Origin: JBAZLV01 sp964586075
Lineage (GTDB): Bacteria > Nitrospirota > UBA9217
NCBI GenBank assembly: GCA_964586075.1
Contig: CAZPGZ010000010.1
Span: 1-64,000 of the forward strand
Length of the DNA stretch: 64,000 nucleotides
Direction of reading: 5' to 3'
Every line of letters begins with the position of its first letter. Position 1 is the stretch's first letter. The translations under genes and the position numbers were made by a program. The notes beneath the pieces were generated by a model that did not search any database, was not told where the DNA came from, and was given only the letters and a program-made list of their open reading frames with translations. Of the stretch, positions 1 to 7,148 are shown one piece after another.

Positions 1-78
1 GCCGATCTTCGCATAGTTGCCGATCTTCGCAGAGTTGCCGATCTTCGCATAGTTGCAGATCTTCGCAGAGTCGCCGAT
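1..78 (-). repeat. 18-bp tandem repeat inside the hexapeptide gene
   Basis: Four complete units of exactly 18 bp (1-18, 19-36, 37-54, 55-72) plus a partial fifth. Units differ at a few bases (catagtt versus cagagtt). Each unit encodes one six-residue coil. Near-identity at the DNA level points to recent expansion or slippage. The array continues beyond the window. Confidence 0.85.
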
Positions 79-165
79 TATAATATTTCTTTTATCAAGC
101 TCTTCCTTACTTGGATTATCGAATAATTTCCATCCTTCATTTTCTACCCAAAGATATATTTTCAT
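1..165 (-). CDS. Hexapeptide-repeat protein, partial (runs off the left edge)
   Basis: This is the 5' part of a leftward gene, open at the window edge, with 55 codons visible. It starts at the ATG at 165 behind a GGAGC ribosome site. About 30 N-terminal residues (MKIYLWVENEGWKLFDNPSK...) are followed by repeats of the form G-N-S/Y-A-K-I. Six-residue periodicity with a small residue and isoleucine is typical of left-handed beta-helix (hexapeptide) proteins. It is the last visible gene of the early leftward operon. The function is unknown; a trimeric beta-helix is an inference. Confidence 0.7.
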   Translation of the reverse strand, partial: MKIYLWVENEGWKLFDNPSKEELDKRNIIIGDSAKICNYAKIGNSAKIGNYAKIG

Positions 166-192
166 TCACCTGCTCCTTTCAGGGGAGGAATC

Positions 193-408
193 CTAAGACT
201 CCTGTAGTGGTATCAACTCATTGTAGGTAAAATAGTTATTATGGCACCTAAAACAGTATGGCCGATCATTCAACCAGAGAGCGGATGATGCGGTAATTTT
301 AGTTCCACACATCAAGCATTTATCTAGCTGCATAGTTATAATCTCTCCCGAAAATTTACGCTTCCACAATGCTGTCATTGCTAGTTTATCAACAGATATT
401 ATTCCCAT
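193..408 (-). CDS. Small zinc-ribbon-like phage protein
   Basis: A 71-residue protein with two paired-cysteine motifs, CLMC near residue 31 and CFRC near residue 52. This is a treble-clef or zinc-ribbon spacing. The start at 408 follows an AGGAGG site. It belongs to the leftward early operon between a 39-residue ORF and the hexapeptide gene. I do not recognise a named family. A DNA- or protein-binding adaptor is possible but is not shown by the sequence. Confidence 0.65.
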   Translation of the reverse strand: MGIISVDKLAMTALWKRKFSGEIITMQLDKCLMCGTKITASSALWLNDRPYCFRCHNNYFTYNELIPLQES

Positions 409-508
409 AAACTTCCACCTCCTGTATGGGCTACTTCCGGAAAATATTCAAATCTTCATCAATAAAATCAGTATTACTCAGACCTGTAAACTGAAATTCA
501 TTAATTAA

Positions 509-628
509 TTATTTTGGTATTTCAAGCTTTTCTCCATTCTCGTAAAAATCTATTTCTTCTAATGGAAGTGAATTAAAAAGACGTCGTGCTGCTATGATTG
601 CTTTGATGTATGCTATATCTACCCGCAT
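509..628 (-). CDS. Small early protein, possibly cut short by an in-frame stop
   Basis: A 39-residue ORF (MRVDIAYIKAII...) with a perfect AGGAGG site before the ATG at 628. After its TAA (509-511) the same frame stays open for another 25 codons and ends with TAG at 431-433. That point lies just before the ribosome site of the next gene. This layout fits a 65-residue gene that acquired a nonsense codon, but natural termination at 509 is equally possible. No family is recognised. Confidence 0.5.
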   Translation of the reverse strand: MRVDIAYIKAIIAARRLFNSLPLEEIDFYENGEKLEIPK

Positions 629-652
629 TCAAAACCTCCTGTGTGAGCTACA

Positions 653-2359
653 TTAATTCAATACAAAAGCTTTTTCTGTTACCATATTTGCCTTTACTAA
701 AGCGGAAGCAAGTCCCGGGCAAACAGAATTTCCGCACATTCTCACCTGTGCCGTTTTCGTAAATGGCTTGCCGTTTATGTCGTGGTCGATAATATAGCTG
801 TCTGGGAATCCCTGCGCCCTGAACAGTTCGCGTGGTACAAGCATCCTCATTCCGATGTCGACTATCTGATATTCTTCACCGTGGACAGCAACGAGTCCAA
901 AACGATCTTTGGTTGTTACGGTATGGAGTGGCTCCAGTAGTTTCGGGTCTTGATCCGTTCCATAATATTTCATCAGGAAGGCCCGGACTTCTCCGAAATG
1001 GTACCCGCCTGCAGTGATTGTCTGCAGTGGTTTCCGTGCATCTTGGCCTATGTTTGTGCCTTTTAGCTTAACTATATGAGTGGTAACGAGACTGTCTTTG
1101 TCTCGTTGTGTTACGGTTCTTGCTGGCTCATCTGCTCCATATCCTATGCTTCCGCCCATATTCCGGATAAGATTTGCGGTCACAAGAGAATGATGATCTT
1201 TAGTTGTAAAGGTACCTATTGGATTTTCAAGGTCAGAACCGACAACACCACCGTAATGCTTTGCGAGAAAAGCTGATACGAGGGCATGGCGAGGCTTAGC
1301 GGTCACGGTCGGTAATGGTTCATTGATGTCATTCACTCGGTCACTGCCCTGATGAGTCAGGGGAATGAGATGAGGAGTGACGATCGCATGTCCACCACTT
1401 GACGTAATCGTTCTAAGCGGGTCATTTACATCATAAGCACAACCGGCATTGGATTTATGCATATCCGTGCGAGCCAGAAATGGCATTACAACACTGTGCC
1501 TATTTTCAGTTGTCTGCGTCCGCAGCGGTTCGGTTATCGGTTGGCCCCGGAACTCTCCTCTCTTATCACCGTAATAGGTGACTATGAACGGGTCCGGGGA
1601 GTCGATAACGTATCGTTTGATGCCCTTGGCTATTCTGCGTTGTGTCGCTTCTGCCAGGGGCTTCTTGCGCTCAAATATCGACGGGCACGATACTTCCCAC
1701 TTAATGCACTCAGCAGCAGTGCGCCATGGCAACAGTTTTCCGCTCTGTACTGCATCGCTTTTAGGATCTCCGTGTGTCTGTTCTGGCCATACGATAGGGA
1801 GACCGTCGCACCGGGCAATAAGGAAAAGACGTTTCCGGATAGTTGGATCGCCATAATCACAGGCGCGTAATATCCTTACCTCGACATCGTAACCGTACTT
1901 TTTCAGGGCATTTATAAAACTTCTGTACGTCCTTCCTCGTCTTTTTGGACAGGGGTACTGTTTACCGTTTTCATTCGTTACTACTGGTCCCCAGGTCATG
2001 AACTCTTCGACATTCTCAAGCATGATCAGGCGCGGTTTTACCGTAGCTGCCCACCGAAGAACTACCCATGCGAGGCCCCTAATCTTTTTACTTACCGGTT
2101 TCGTTCCCTTGGCTTTGCTGAAATGCTTGCAATCCGGGCTGAACCATGCCAGACCAACCGGCCTGCCGGCACACTCAATCATGGGGTTGACTTTCCAGAC
2201 CGATTCGCAGAGATGCTTTGTGTTCGGATGATTTACCAAGTGCATTGCAATAGCCTCTGGATCGTGGTTAATGGCAATGTCAATCGGTCGTCCGAGGGCT
2301 TTTTCAATTCCTGTGCTGGCCCCGCCGCCTCCGGCAAAGTTGTCGACCACTATCTCCAT
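653..2359 (-). CDS. Phage C5 DNA cytosine methyltransferase with a repeat-rich target region
   Basis: A 568-residue protein. The N-terminal FAGGGGASTG (about residue 8) is motif I, which binds S-adenosylmethionine. SPDCKHFS (about residue 74) is the motif IV catalytic-cysteine region, in a variant form with D before C. ENVEEF (about residue 115) is motif VI, and GNSV near the C-terminus belongs to motif X. Residues of about 260 to 500 hold seven repeats of about 32 residues with a PL-x-T-x-T-x(4)-H-x-LV core, which replaces a simple target-recognition domain. It likely methylates phage DNA against host restriction. It lies three bases downstream of the zinc protein gene in the early operon. 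No cognate restriction gene is visible. Confidence 0.9.
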   Translation of the reverse strand: MEIVVDNFAGGGGASTGIEKALGRPIDIAINHDPEAIAMHLVNHPNTKHLCESVWKVNPMIECAGRPVGLAWFSPDCKHFSKAKGTKPVSKKIRGLAWVVLRWAATVKPRLIMLENVEEFMTWGPVVTNENGKQYPCPKRRGRTYRSFINALKKYGYDVEVRILRACDYGDPTIRKRLFLIARCDGLPIVWPEQTHGDPKSDAVQSGKLLPWRTAAECIKWEVSCPSIFERKKPLAEATQRRIAKGIKRYVIDSPDPFIVTYYGDKRGEFRGQPITEPLRTQTTENRHSVVMPFLARTDMHKSNAGCAYDVNDPLRTITSSGGHAIVTPHLIPLTHQGSDRVNDINEPLPTVTAKPRHALVSAFLAKHYGGVVGSDLENPIGTFTTKDHHSLVTANLIRNMGGSIGYGADEPARTVTQRDKDSLVTTHIVKLKGTNIGQDARKPLQTITAGGYHFGEVRAFLMKYYGTDQDPKLLEPLHTVTTKDRFGLVAVHGEEYQIVDIGMRMLVPRELFRAQGFPDSYIIDHDINGKPFTKTAQVRMCGNSVCPGLASALVKANMVTEKAFVLN

Positions 2360-2361
2360 AA

Positions 2362-2853
2362 TTATCCCACCAGCGCCCGGGCTGCATCGACCTTGCCTTC
2401 GTCGATGATGCCGGCGGATATCAGGATATTGATCGTTTTCTCGGCAGCACAGTCTGTGCAGGTGTGCCCGTTTCCGTTGTGCTTGGATTGTGGCTGTGTG
2501 CGTTTTCCGCTGATTGCTTTTTTCTTTGCAGATGGTTTCTTCTTCGCCTTACATTCCGGGCACCGTTTTTGAACATTGCTCGTCGGCTTATATTCTCTTC
2601 TGCAATCAGTGCACACTTTGGATGCAACTACTTTTCCATCTGTGTTTGGCATTTCATTCTCCTTTTTCACTACCAGTTTATTATCGTAAGCTAAGAACGG
2701 TTCTTTCTTCGCGGCCGTGATCCCAATCGGACATATCCGGCAGTAATCACTATCTTCGGCTTTCCTGTTCCGGAGCGCGCAGAAACCCTGCTGCTTCTCC
2801 TTCGGCATGGTAAGGTGGTACGTCTCACACTCGAAAACTTCCTGATCGTTCAT
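2362..2853 (-). CDS. Cysteine-rich zinc-binding phage protein
   Basis: A 163-residue protein starting at the ATG at 2853, which overlaps the upstream stop by one base (TGATG). It has several cysteine groups: CETYH and CALRN...CRICP in the N-terminal third, then CTDC and CPEC in mid-protein, a lysine-rich linker (KKKPSAKKK), and HTCTDC near the C-terminus. The central CxxC pair looks like a zinc ribbon. The basic tract suggests nucleic-acid contact. No named family is recognised. Translational coupling to the coiled-coil gene upstream suggests a shared early role. Confidence 0.7.
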   Translation of the reverse strand: MNDQEVFECETYHLTMPKEKQQGFCALRNRKAEDSDYCRICPIGITAAKKEPFLAYDNKLVVKKENEMPNTDGKVVASKVCTDCRREYKPTSNVQKRCPECKAKKKPSAKKKAISGKRTQPQSKHNGNGHTCTDCAAEKTINILISAGIIDEGKVDAARALVG

Positions 2854-3515
2854 CAAACAGTCCTCTTGTCAACCTTTACTCCCGGATAGTTGAGTGTTTC
2901 TTTCATGTTTCTGGCCATCGTATTCAGAAACGGGGTATTTGGCGTCAATGCCTGGATAGGCACCTTGCCTTCTGCCACGGCCTTGATAAGCATTTGCAGA
3001 TTTGTAACTGTGGCGCTGTACTGCGTTCTGAATTTCGTTGCCGTCCTCGGGGTAAAGCTGGCCACTTTCGGTGCCACAACCGGGGCAGGGGTATCAAGCA
3101 CCTGTGCGGCTGCTTCTGTTTCTCCCTGTGCTTCCAGGTCTGCAGCGGCGTTTATCCGGTCCTCTTCTTCTCGTCTCGCGGCTTCCTCTCTGGCAATGCG
3201 CTCCGCCTCTTGCCTGAGTCGTTCCTGTTCGGCGCGATATTCTGCCATGCGAGGTTTCAGGATACCTGCGGCTTCCTGCAGCGGGGCTTCGGCTTTCTTC
3301 TTCTGGGCAATAGCCTCTTTATGTGCCTGGTGCGCCTTATTAATGATCGGGTCGAATGCCGCATCAATCTCTTTCTGCAGTGCTGCTATGTTCTGGAGTA
3401 TTTCATCGGCTTTGATGTATGTTTCATTGTCGGTGATGATAACAATGGCCTTGGCCTGTTCCGGTACAGACAATGCTTTCTGGACAACCTCAACCTCTGC
3501 AATGGCGGTGCTCAT
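2853..3515 (-). CDS. Coiled-coil early phage protein
   Basis: A 220-residue protein. The ATG at 3515 overlaps the stop of the upstream nuclease gene as ATGA, so I prefer it over a longer start 15 codons upstream. Residues of about 40 to 140 are charged, alanine- and glutamate-rich helix (for example REEAARREEEDRINAAA) and are almost certainly coiled coil. The C-terminal part is compact. It resembles coiled-coil proteins that accompany phage recombination genes, but I cannot name a family. It is next to the RecB-like nuclease and annealing candidate, which suggests a recombination accessory role (inference). Confidence 0.75.
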   Translation of the reverse strand: MSTAIAEVEVVQKALSVPEQAKAIVIITDNETYIKADEILQNIAALQKEIDAAFDPIINKAHQAHKEAIAQKKKAEAPLQEAAGILKPRMAEYRAEQERLRQEAERIAREEAARREEEDRINAAADLEAQGETEAAAQVLDTPAPVVAPKVASFTPRTATKFRTQYSATVTNLQMLIKAVAEGKVPIQALTPNTPFLNTMARNMKETLNYPGVKVDKRTV

Positions 3516-4075
3516 GGCAATCCCATCTCCTTTCGCGCCCGGTAAACGTTCAGCATGCACTTGAAGGTGTTCTCGGCGCTGATAAGTTTTTGAACCGTAT
3601 ACGGCTCTATTTTTGGATAATTCCCGTCTTCCTGAAGGTAAATTGTTTCGTTCATGAATTCGTAAGGCTCTTTATTTATTTTGAGCAGATTGCGGTATGC
3701 GGCAACCTGATATATGTGCCATTTTTCTTTTGCTCCTGTTTTATAGTCGCCATGAATGGTGTCTATCTTCCCGGCGTACCAATAAACAGGGTCGTGCAGT
3801 TTCAGTTCAATGTGTTCTTTTTTCACCGGATGATCAGCAAGATATTTTTTACCGCTTTCGACAAATCCCGCTATGCGCGGATCAATTGTTGATTCGTCCA
3901 GCGTGCCCAGCACATATAATTCAAGGGCTGTATGGACGGCCTCACCGCGGCCCAGGTACCATGGATCAATAAAATCGCTTGACGGCATGAACCCGCAAGC
4001 TTTTATTACCGCGGTCACGCCATCAAGCTCTTTACCGTCTATTCGGTAAATATGATTTTCATCGAGAGTGAGCAT
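3512..4075 (-). CDS. PD-(D/E)XK nuclease, RecB-like phage exonuclease
   Basis: A 187-residue protein starting at the ATG at 4075, three bases after the upstream stop. It shows the RecB-family nuclease pattern: GRGEAVHTALE (His about 48), HIELKL (Glu about 90), GKIDTIHGDYKTG (Asp about 105, Asp about 110, Lys about 112) and the helix Q-x3-Y (about 123-127). It probably resects double-strand ends to make single strands for the annealing protein encoded just upstream, as in lambda exo/bet or RecE/RecT pairs. The nuclease family is clear. The pairing is inferred from the tight gene order. Confidence 0.82.
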   Translation of the reverse strand: MLTLDENHIYRIDGKELDGVTAVIKACGFMPSSDFIDPWYLGRGEAVHTALELYVLGTLDESTIDPRIAGFVESGKKYLADHPVKKEHIELKLHDPVYWYAGKIDTIHGDYKTGAKEKWHIYQVAAYRNLLKINKEPYEFMNETIYLQEDGNYPKIEPYTVQKLISAENTFKCMLNVYRARKEMGLP

Positions 4076-4077
4076 TA

Positions 4078-4938
4078 TTAGCCTTTGGAACCGGGCTCTC
4101 CAAGTTCCTGCTTTATGCGGTTGCATACGTCATCGTATACATCCGTGGTGATGTGGCTGCTGGACTCAAAACCGAATTCACGGAAAAGCCATTCCTTGAT
4201 CTGGTCGTCCGTTGCCCCGGTGCCCTTCGCTATTGCATAATAGCGTTTGCGCTGCGCTTCTGAGATAACGTGCGCATGCGAGCCGTTTTCCTGATTTTCC
4301 TTTTTCGCTTCCGGCTGCTGGATAGGCGGCTTGTCTGTGCCAGCCTCGCGCTGGTTGTACGATATTTTATTTGTTACCATGCTCTTGGTTATACCAGCGT
4401 ACTTTTCAAGGTCAGACCAGTTCAGGTTTCTGATTCCGAGCATGCGGGTGATACCGTTGCCGAAAAGATTGGTGAGTGCCGCTTTCTTCACGTCACCCTT
4501 ATCTATGGCAGACGGAGGCAATAACTGCGTCGGCCTTCCGTTTGCATCTTTCGGACCGTTTTTATCGTATCGGTTGAAAAACGGGTCTTTGCTAGACCGG
4601 GTGCCTTCAACTTCAATTGTCCGACCAGCAATTGAGAACGTGCCCTTGATGCTGTAGGTGAAATGACCGTCCGGTTCTTCCTCGCATCTGGGCTCTTCAA
4701 TTCTCCATGAGATGTTGAACAGGTTGGCGATCTTTTCCGATCCGGACACCTGCAAATACGGGTTTCCGTTCTGGTCGGTCCAGTCCCGCGCGTTCGTAAC
4801 CTTGAGCGCGATGTTCTTTATCTTGATTACCGCGTCAATCCGTTTTTCCGCCTGATCTGCCACGGCAAGCAGAAAATCGTCCGCAATAGGCGCTACATCT
4901 TCAAACTGTTGAACCATTACTTCGTTGTTGTTTCCCAT
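4078..4938 (-). CDS. Candidate single-strand annealing (Rad52-like) recombination protein
   Basis: A 286-residue protein behind a GGAGGAAG site. The segment GDVKKAALTNLFGNGITRML (about residues 148-167) resembles the Rad52/Sak-type signature in which lysine and alanine precede a glycine-rich stretch. The C-terminal 60 residues (ISEAQRKRYYAIAK...) match a helical tail common on phage annealing and ERF-type proteins. The two parts are joined by a hydrophilic linker at about 205-235. The gene is directly upstream of the RecB-like nuclease. The annealing role is inferred, and a profile search against Rad52, ERF and RecT families would decide it. Confidence 0.6.
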   Translation of the reverse strand: MGNNNEVMVQQFEDVAPIADDFLLAVADQAEKRIDAVIKIKNIALKVTNARDWTDQNGNPYLQVSGSEKIANLFNISWRIEEPRCEEEPDGHFTYSIKGTFSIAGRTIEVEGTRSSKDPFFNRYDKNGPKDANGRPTQLLPPSAIDKGDVKKAALTNLFGNGITRMLGIRNLNWSDLEKYAGITKSMVTNKISYNQREAGTDKPPIQQPEAKKENQENGSHAHVISEAQRKRYYAIAKGTGATDDQIKEWLFREFGFESSSHITTDVYDDVCNRIKQELGEPGSKG

Positions 4939-4953
4939 AACTTCCTCCTTATG

Positions 4954-5439
4954 TTATGACTGCGGCTCTATAATGAGCCTTCCCTGTATTTCCCAGTCCA
5001 GATTGCATCCGTCCCCGGCAATTATAAAAGTCATTTTTCCATCTCCGTAATTCGCCGGAGGCATGAAAGTAACAAATGTATTCACACTCCCTTGCTCTTT
5101 GGTTTTCACGATTATCGGGAAGTATCTCATACCATCAATCTCTATCTGCGCCATAACCTCACTATACGTGGTATCATTCGGGCAACCCTTTGTTGTCATA
5201 GATACCGTTGCGATAAGCCCTACTGACTGATTCGGGGGAAGCTGTATTTCTCTGCTTCGTAACTCCGCAACGCCGTGATAGGGAGGGTACAGCCATGCTT
5301 CTGCACCAAGGTATAAATCGTTGGAAGCCGTGATTGCCTGAATGACAGGGGAACTGTTTACCCATTGATTTACACCCTCTCCGCTGTTTTCATTCCCGCA
5401 AGCTGCAAGGAACAATAGAGCAAGGATAAGTTTTCTCAT
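4954..5439 (-). CDS. Phage-encoded lipoprotein, unknown function
   Basis: A 161-residue protein with a short signal peptide and lipobox (MRKLILALLFLAAC). Cys14 is therefore the predicted lipidated residue. The remainder looks like a beta-rich soluble domain with two further cysteines (GCPN, GCNLDW). Its ATG overlaps the stop of the 91-residue gene upstream (ATGA). A lipoprotein in the early operon of a prophage is often a superinfection-exclusion or host-surface factor. No homologous family is recognised, so that role is inference. Confidence 0.72.
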   Translation of the reverse strand: MRKLILALLFLAACGNENSGEGVNQWVNSSPVIQAITASNDLYLGAEAWLYPPYHGVAELRSREIQLPPNQSVGLIATVSMTTKGCPNDTTYSEVMAQIEIDGMRYFPIIVKTKEQGSVNTFVTFMPPANYGDGKMTFIIAGDGCNLDWEIQGRLIIEPQS

Positions 5440-5711
5440 GCCGCACCTCGGTAGAGTTCTTCAAGATATTTTTCGTTGTCCTGACATTTGCCTTCAAGGT
5501 AATTCCATTTCTCTTCTTGAAATTTTCTGATGAATCGTGCACTGGCCTCAACGTCATGGTCTCGGCGGTCGGAGTGAATAAGCAGTTTTGTGATGTCGAG
5601 GTATTCAATAATTCCGTACTTGTCTGCCTGATATTCAACCGTGGCCATTACTCCTAACGTTTGGCCCCGAAAGTTGAAATCACCCTCAATTTCCATCGTC
5701 TTTTCGCTCAT
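5436..5711 (-). CDS. Small early phage protein
   Basis: A 91-residue acidic protein (MSEKTMEIEGDFNFRG...). It reads as a beta-hairpin half followed by a charged helix. It overlaps the 54-residue gene upstream by 26 bases and the lipoprotein gene downstream by four, which fits tight phage operon packing. No family is recognised. Confidence 0.6.
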   Translation of the reverse strand: MSEKTMEIEGDFNFRGQTLGVMATVEYQADKYGIIEYLDITKLLIHSDRRDHDVEASARFIRKFQEEKWNYLEGKCQDNEKYLEELYRGAA

Positions 5712-5850
5712 TTTCCCGTCCCTCCCAGTACCGCTGTGAAAATTCCCGATACTTGCAATCCTCCGCGTGAAACTTATGCACCGTAAACAGCTTGTTGCAG
5801 GTACATAGTTCCCGGCGCTTCTGCTGCAAAAAATCTATGAGAGTATCCAT
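5686..5850 (-). CDS. Small early phage protein with clustered Cys and His
   Basis: A 54-residue protein starting at the ATG at 5850, one base after the upstream stop (TAG 5852-5854); an in-frame ATG eight codons earlier would overlap that gene. It contains CTC near residue 16, then VHKFHAEDC. Two cysteine/histidine groups suggest metal binding. No family is recognised. Confidence 0.5.
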   Translation of the reverse strand: MDTLIDFLQQKRRELCTCNKLFTVHKFHAEDCKYREFSQRYWEGRENERKDDGN

Positions 5851-5851
5851 G

Positions 5852-6130
5852 CTATCTGCCCTCGGCCTTGGCAATGGTCTCTTTCATAAATGCAATAGCA
5901 TTTTCTCTTTCTTTTGCCGGGCCACCGTCTTCAAGCCACACTACGGCGGATTCTAATTGTTGCAGCAGTTCCGGTGCTGCGGCTATCAGGTGGGCGTTAT
6001 CTGAAATTTCTTCCGCACAACTTCCGTATGCTTTAGCTCTCAGAACACGCATACCTCCGCGATCAATTCCAAATATTTCGTTTGTAAATGGTTCTTCGGT
6101 TCTTACTTCCCACGGTCCCGGTGTGTACAT
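5852..6130 (-). CDS. HTPGPW / LIAAAPELL family phage protein
   Basis: A 92-residue protein with two hallmarks of a very common but uncharacterised phage family: the N-terminal TPGPWEV (residues 3-9) and the central DNAHLIAAAPELLQQLE. The C-terminal helix ends AFMKETIAKAEG. Members sit in the early regions of temperate phages. No biochemical function is established that I can name. Confidence 0.75.
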   Translation of the reverse strand: MYTPGPWEVRTEEPFTNEIFGIDRGGMRVLRAKAYGSCAEEISDNAHLIAAAPELLQQLESAVVWLEDGGPAKERENAIAFMKETIAKAEGR

Positions 6131-6141
6131 ACGACCTCCCG

Positions 6142-6411
6142 CTACTTCATTGCATATCTAGGTACGAAGCAACCTTCAAGCTTTCCGGTTTTGCGATTGA
6201 TGTGCTGTCTTATGCCGAATACGTCATGGAAAAAATCAAAGTCTTTGGCATCAAGAAGCTCGTTGAGACGCATCGGGCATTCTAAATGCGCGGCCGATAT
6301 GTCCATCTCGATTGACAAGAGGCTGTCAGTATTTCCGTATTGCTGTGCTCTTTTTGCTATTTTCGCGATTAATGCCGCTTCGAATTTTGATATCTTTGTC
6401 CAGTTAACCAT
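6142..6411 (-). CDS. DUF6874-like phage protein
   Basis: An 89-residue protein. The pattern KISKFEAALIAKI...RAQQYG, then CPMRLNELLDAKDFDFFHDVFGI and HINRKTGKL near the end, matches a small early phage family (DUF6874 type) as I recall it. The start at 6411 has GGAGGG upstream with a spacing of about ten bases. It sits just downstream of the first gene of the leftward operon. Function is unknown. Confidence 0.65.
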   Translation of the reverse strand: MVNWTKISKFEAALIAKIAKRAQQYGNTDSLLSIEMDISAAHLECPMRLNELLDAKDFDFFHDVFGIRQHINRKTGKLEGCFVPRYAMK

Positions 6412-6430
6412 AGCAATATAGCCCTCCGTA

Positions 6431-6568
6431 TTAGATTTTTTTCACTGCAACATCTTCAACGGCAAATCCAAGAGCCTCGATTGCTTCAAAAACCTGGTCT
6501 CTTATTAATTCCACGACATCTTCATTAGAACCAGAAACAATTGTTGCTTCAAACTTCACCTGAAACAT
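6431..6568 (-). CDS. First small gene of the leftward early operon
   Basis: A 45-residue ORF (MFQVKFEATIVSGSNEDV...) with an AAGGAGG site seven bases before the ATG at 6568. It ends at TAA 6431-6433. It is acidic and mostly helical, and no family is recognised. It is the first gene after the leftward promoter at 6680-6708 and follows a leader of about 100 bases with a strong hairpin. Confidence 0.6.
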   Translation of the reverse strand: MFQVKFEATIVSGSNEDVVELIRDQVFEAIEALGFAVEDVAVKKI

Positions 6569-6603
6569 ATTGCCCTCCTTCAGCGGCTTACCTTTTACCG
6601 CTT

Positions 6604-6662
6604 CCTCCCCGGCAGGTTGTCGTTCCGGTTATGCCGGTCCATTCCGCACTGGTCCGGGGAGG
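6604..6662 (-). promoter_or_regulatory. Hairpin leader of the leftward early transcript
   Basis: CCTCCCCGG at 6604-6612 and CCGGGGAGG at 6654-6662 form a perfect 9-bp inverted repeat. A smaller CCGG/CCGG repeat lies in its loop. It sits between the predicted start of the leftward transcript (about 6673) and the first gene. There is no T-run, so it is not a simple terminator. It could act as an antitermination or RNA-stability element. Confidence 0.5.
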
Positions 6663-6679
6663 GTGGATTGAATGAATAA

Positions 6680-6708
6680 ATATTAACCGAAAGGCTAATA
6701 AATGTCAA
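6680..6708 (-). promoter_or_regulatory. Leftward early promoter (PL-like)
   Basis: On the minus strand, TTGACA (6703-6708) is followed by a 17-bp spacer and TAATAT (6680-6685). The same two hexamers and spacing occur in the rightward promoter at 8666-8694. The spacer contains a 16-bp operator, so repressor binding would block polymerase. It drives the operon from 6568 leftward. Confidence 0.8.
6683..6698. promoter_or_regulatory. Repressor operator, left site 1
   Basis: TTAACCGAAAGGCTAA is an imperfect palindrome with half-site TTAGCC. It overlaps the spacer and -10 of the leftward promoter. It matches operators at 6717, 8617 and 8676 in length and half-sites. Confidence 0.7.
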
Positions 6709-6716
6709 GTGAAAAG

Positions 6717-6732
6717 ATAGCCGATATGCTAA
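6717..6732. promoter_or_regulatory. Repressor operator, left site 2
   Basis: ATAGCCGATATGCTAA contains a perfect TAGC/GCTA dyad around a six-base centre. It lies 34 bp (about three helical turns) from left site 1, centre to centre, and upstream of the leftward -35. That spacing would allow cooperative binding on one DNA face (inference). Confidence 0.6.
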
Positions 6733-6788
6733 TATTTTTCTGGACAGGGAAATATTCTTCTGGTAGTGTTTTGCTACGGAGGTATTTT

Positions 6789-6875
6789 ATGAATGTTAAG
6801 TTACGGAAATTTAAAGAGATTACAGAAAGAGAGGGGAATGATGTGACGGATCAGAATGTGAGGTGCATTATATGA
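6789..6875 (+). CDS. Possible 28-residue peptide
   Basis: An ORF (MNVKLRKFKEITEREGN...) with a good GGAGG site six bases before the ATG. It lies just upstream of the leftward operators and is oriented rightward, toward the convergent 81-residue gene. It is short and charged. The ribosome site is the main support. It may be a leader peptide or chance. Confidence 0.35.
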   Translation: MNVKLRKFKEITEREGNDVTDQNVRCII

Positions 6876-6881
6876 AAAAAA

Positions 6882-7127
6882 CTAATTCACTGACTTGGAA
6901 AGAATTATCCTTATGCGCTCAATCGCTTCTTCGAGTGTCTGAATCTCTTTTTGAATTTTATCGCGCTCCAAGACCCTTTGTTCCTCCAAAGCGTTACTTG
7001 CTTCAGGAGAAAGCGCGAAAACGACAGAACTCAAAGCGGAGACATCAGCGTAAAGATCGCCATTAGCTTTTATTGTCTGAGTGAGTAACATTAACATTGC
7101 GGCCAAAGCTTCTTTTTGTACGCCCAT
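6882..7127 (-). CDS. Small coiled-coil phage protein
   Basis: An 81-residue protein (MGVQKEALAAMLMLLTQTIK...). The N-terminal helix is amphipathic and the C-terminal half (ALEEQRVLERDKIQKEIQTL) is coiled coil. The start at 7127 has a GGAG site. It follows the secreted protein gene with a 21-base gap and is probably cotranscribed. An overlapping rightward ORF at 6863 has atypical composition and is taken as a shadow. No family is recognised. Confidence 0.55.
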   Translation of the reverse strand: MGVQKEALAAMLMLLTQTIKANGDLYADVSALSSVVFALSPEASNALEEQRVLERDKIQKEIQTLEEAIERIRIILSKSVN

Positions 7128-7148
7128 ATTTTCTCCGTTCTTAAAAAA

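Noticed and set aside
1..78. Possible CRISPR array
   Set aside because: The units are contiguous 18-bp coding repeats with no spacers.
832..2231. Several plus-strand ORFs inside the methyltransferase gene
   Set aside because: They are antisense shadows with no ribosome sites; the minus-strand frame has a full set of methyltransferase motifs.
2890..3564. Plus-strand 224-residue ORF opposite the coiled-coil gene
   Set aside because: Its serine/alanine/cysteine-rich composition is the antisense of an Ala/Glu/Arg coiled coil.
6863..7066. Plus-strand 67-residue ORF overlapping the 81-residue coiled-coil gene
   Set aside because: No ribosome site for most of its length and a low-complexity basic end; the minus-strand frame has better composition and a start signal.
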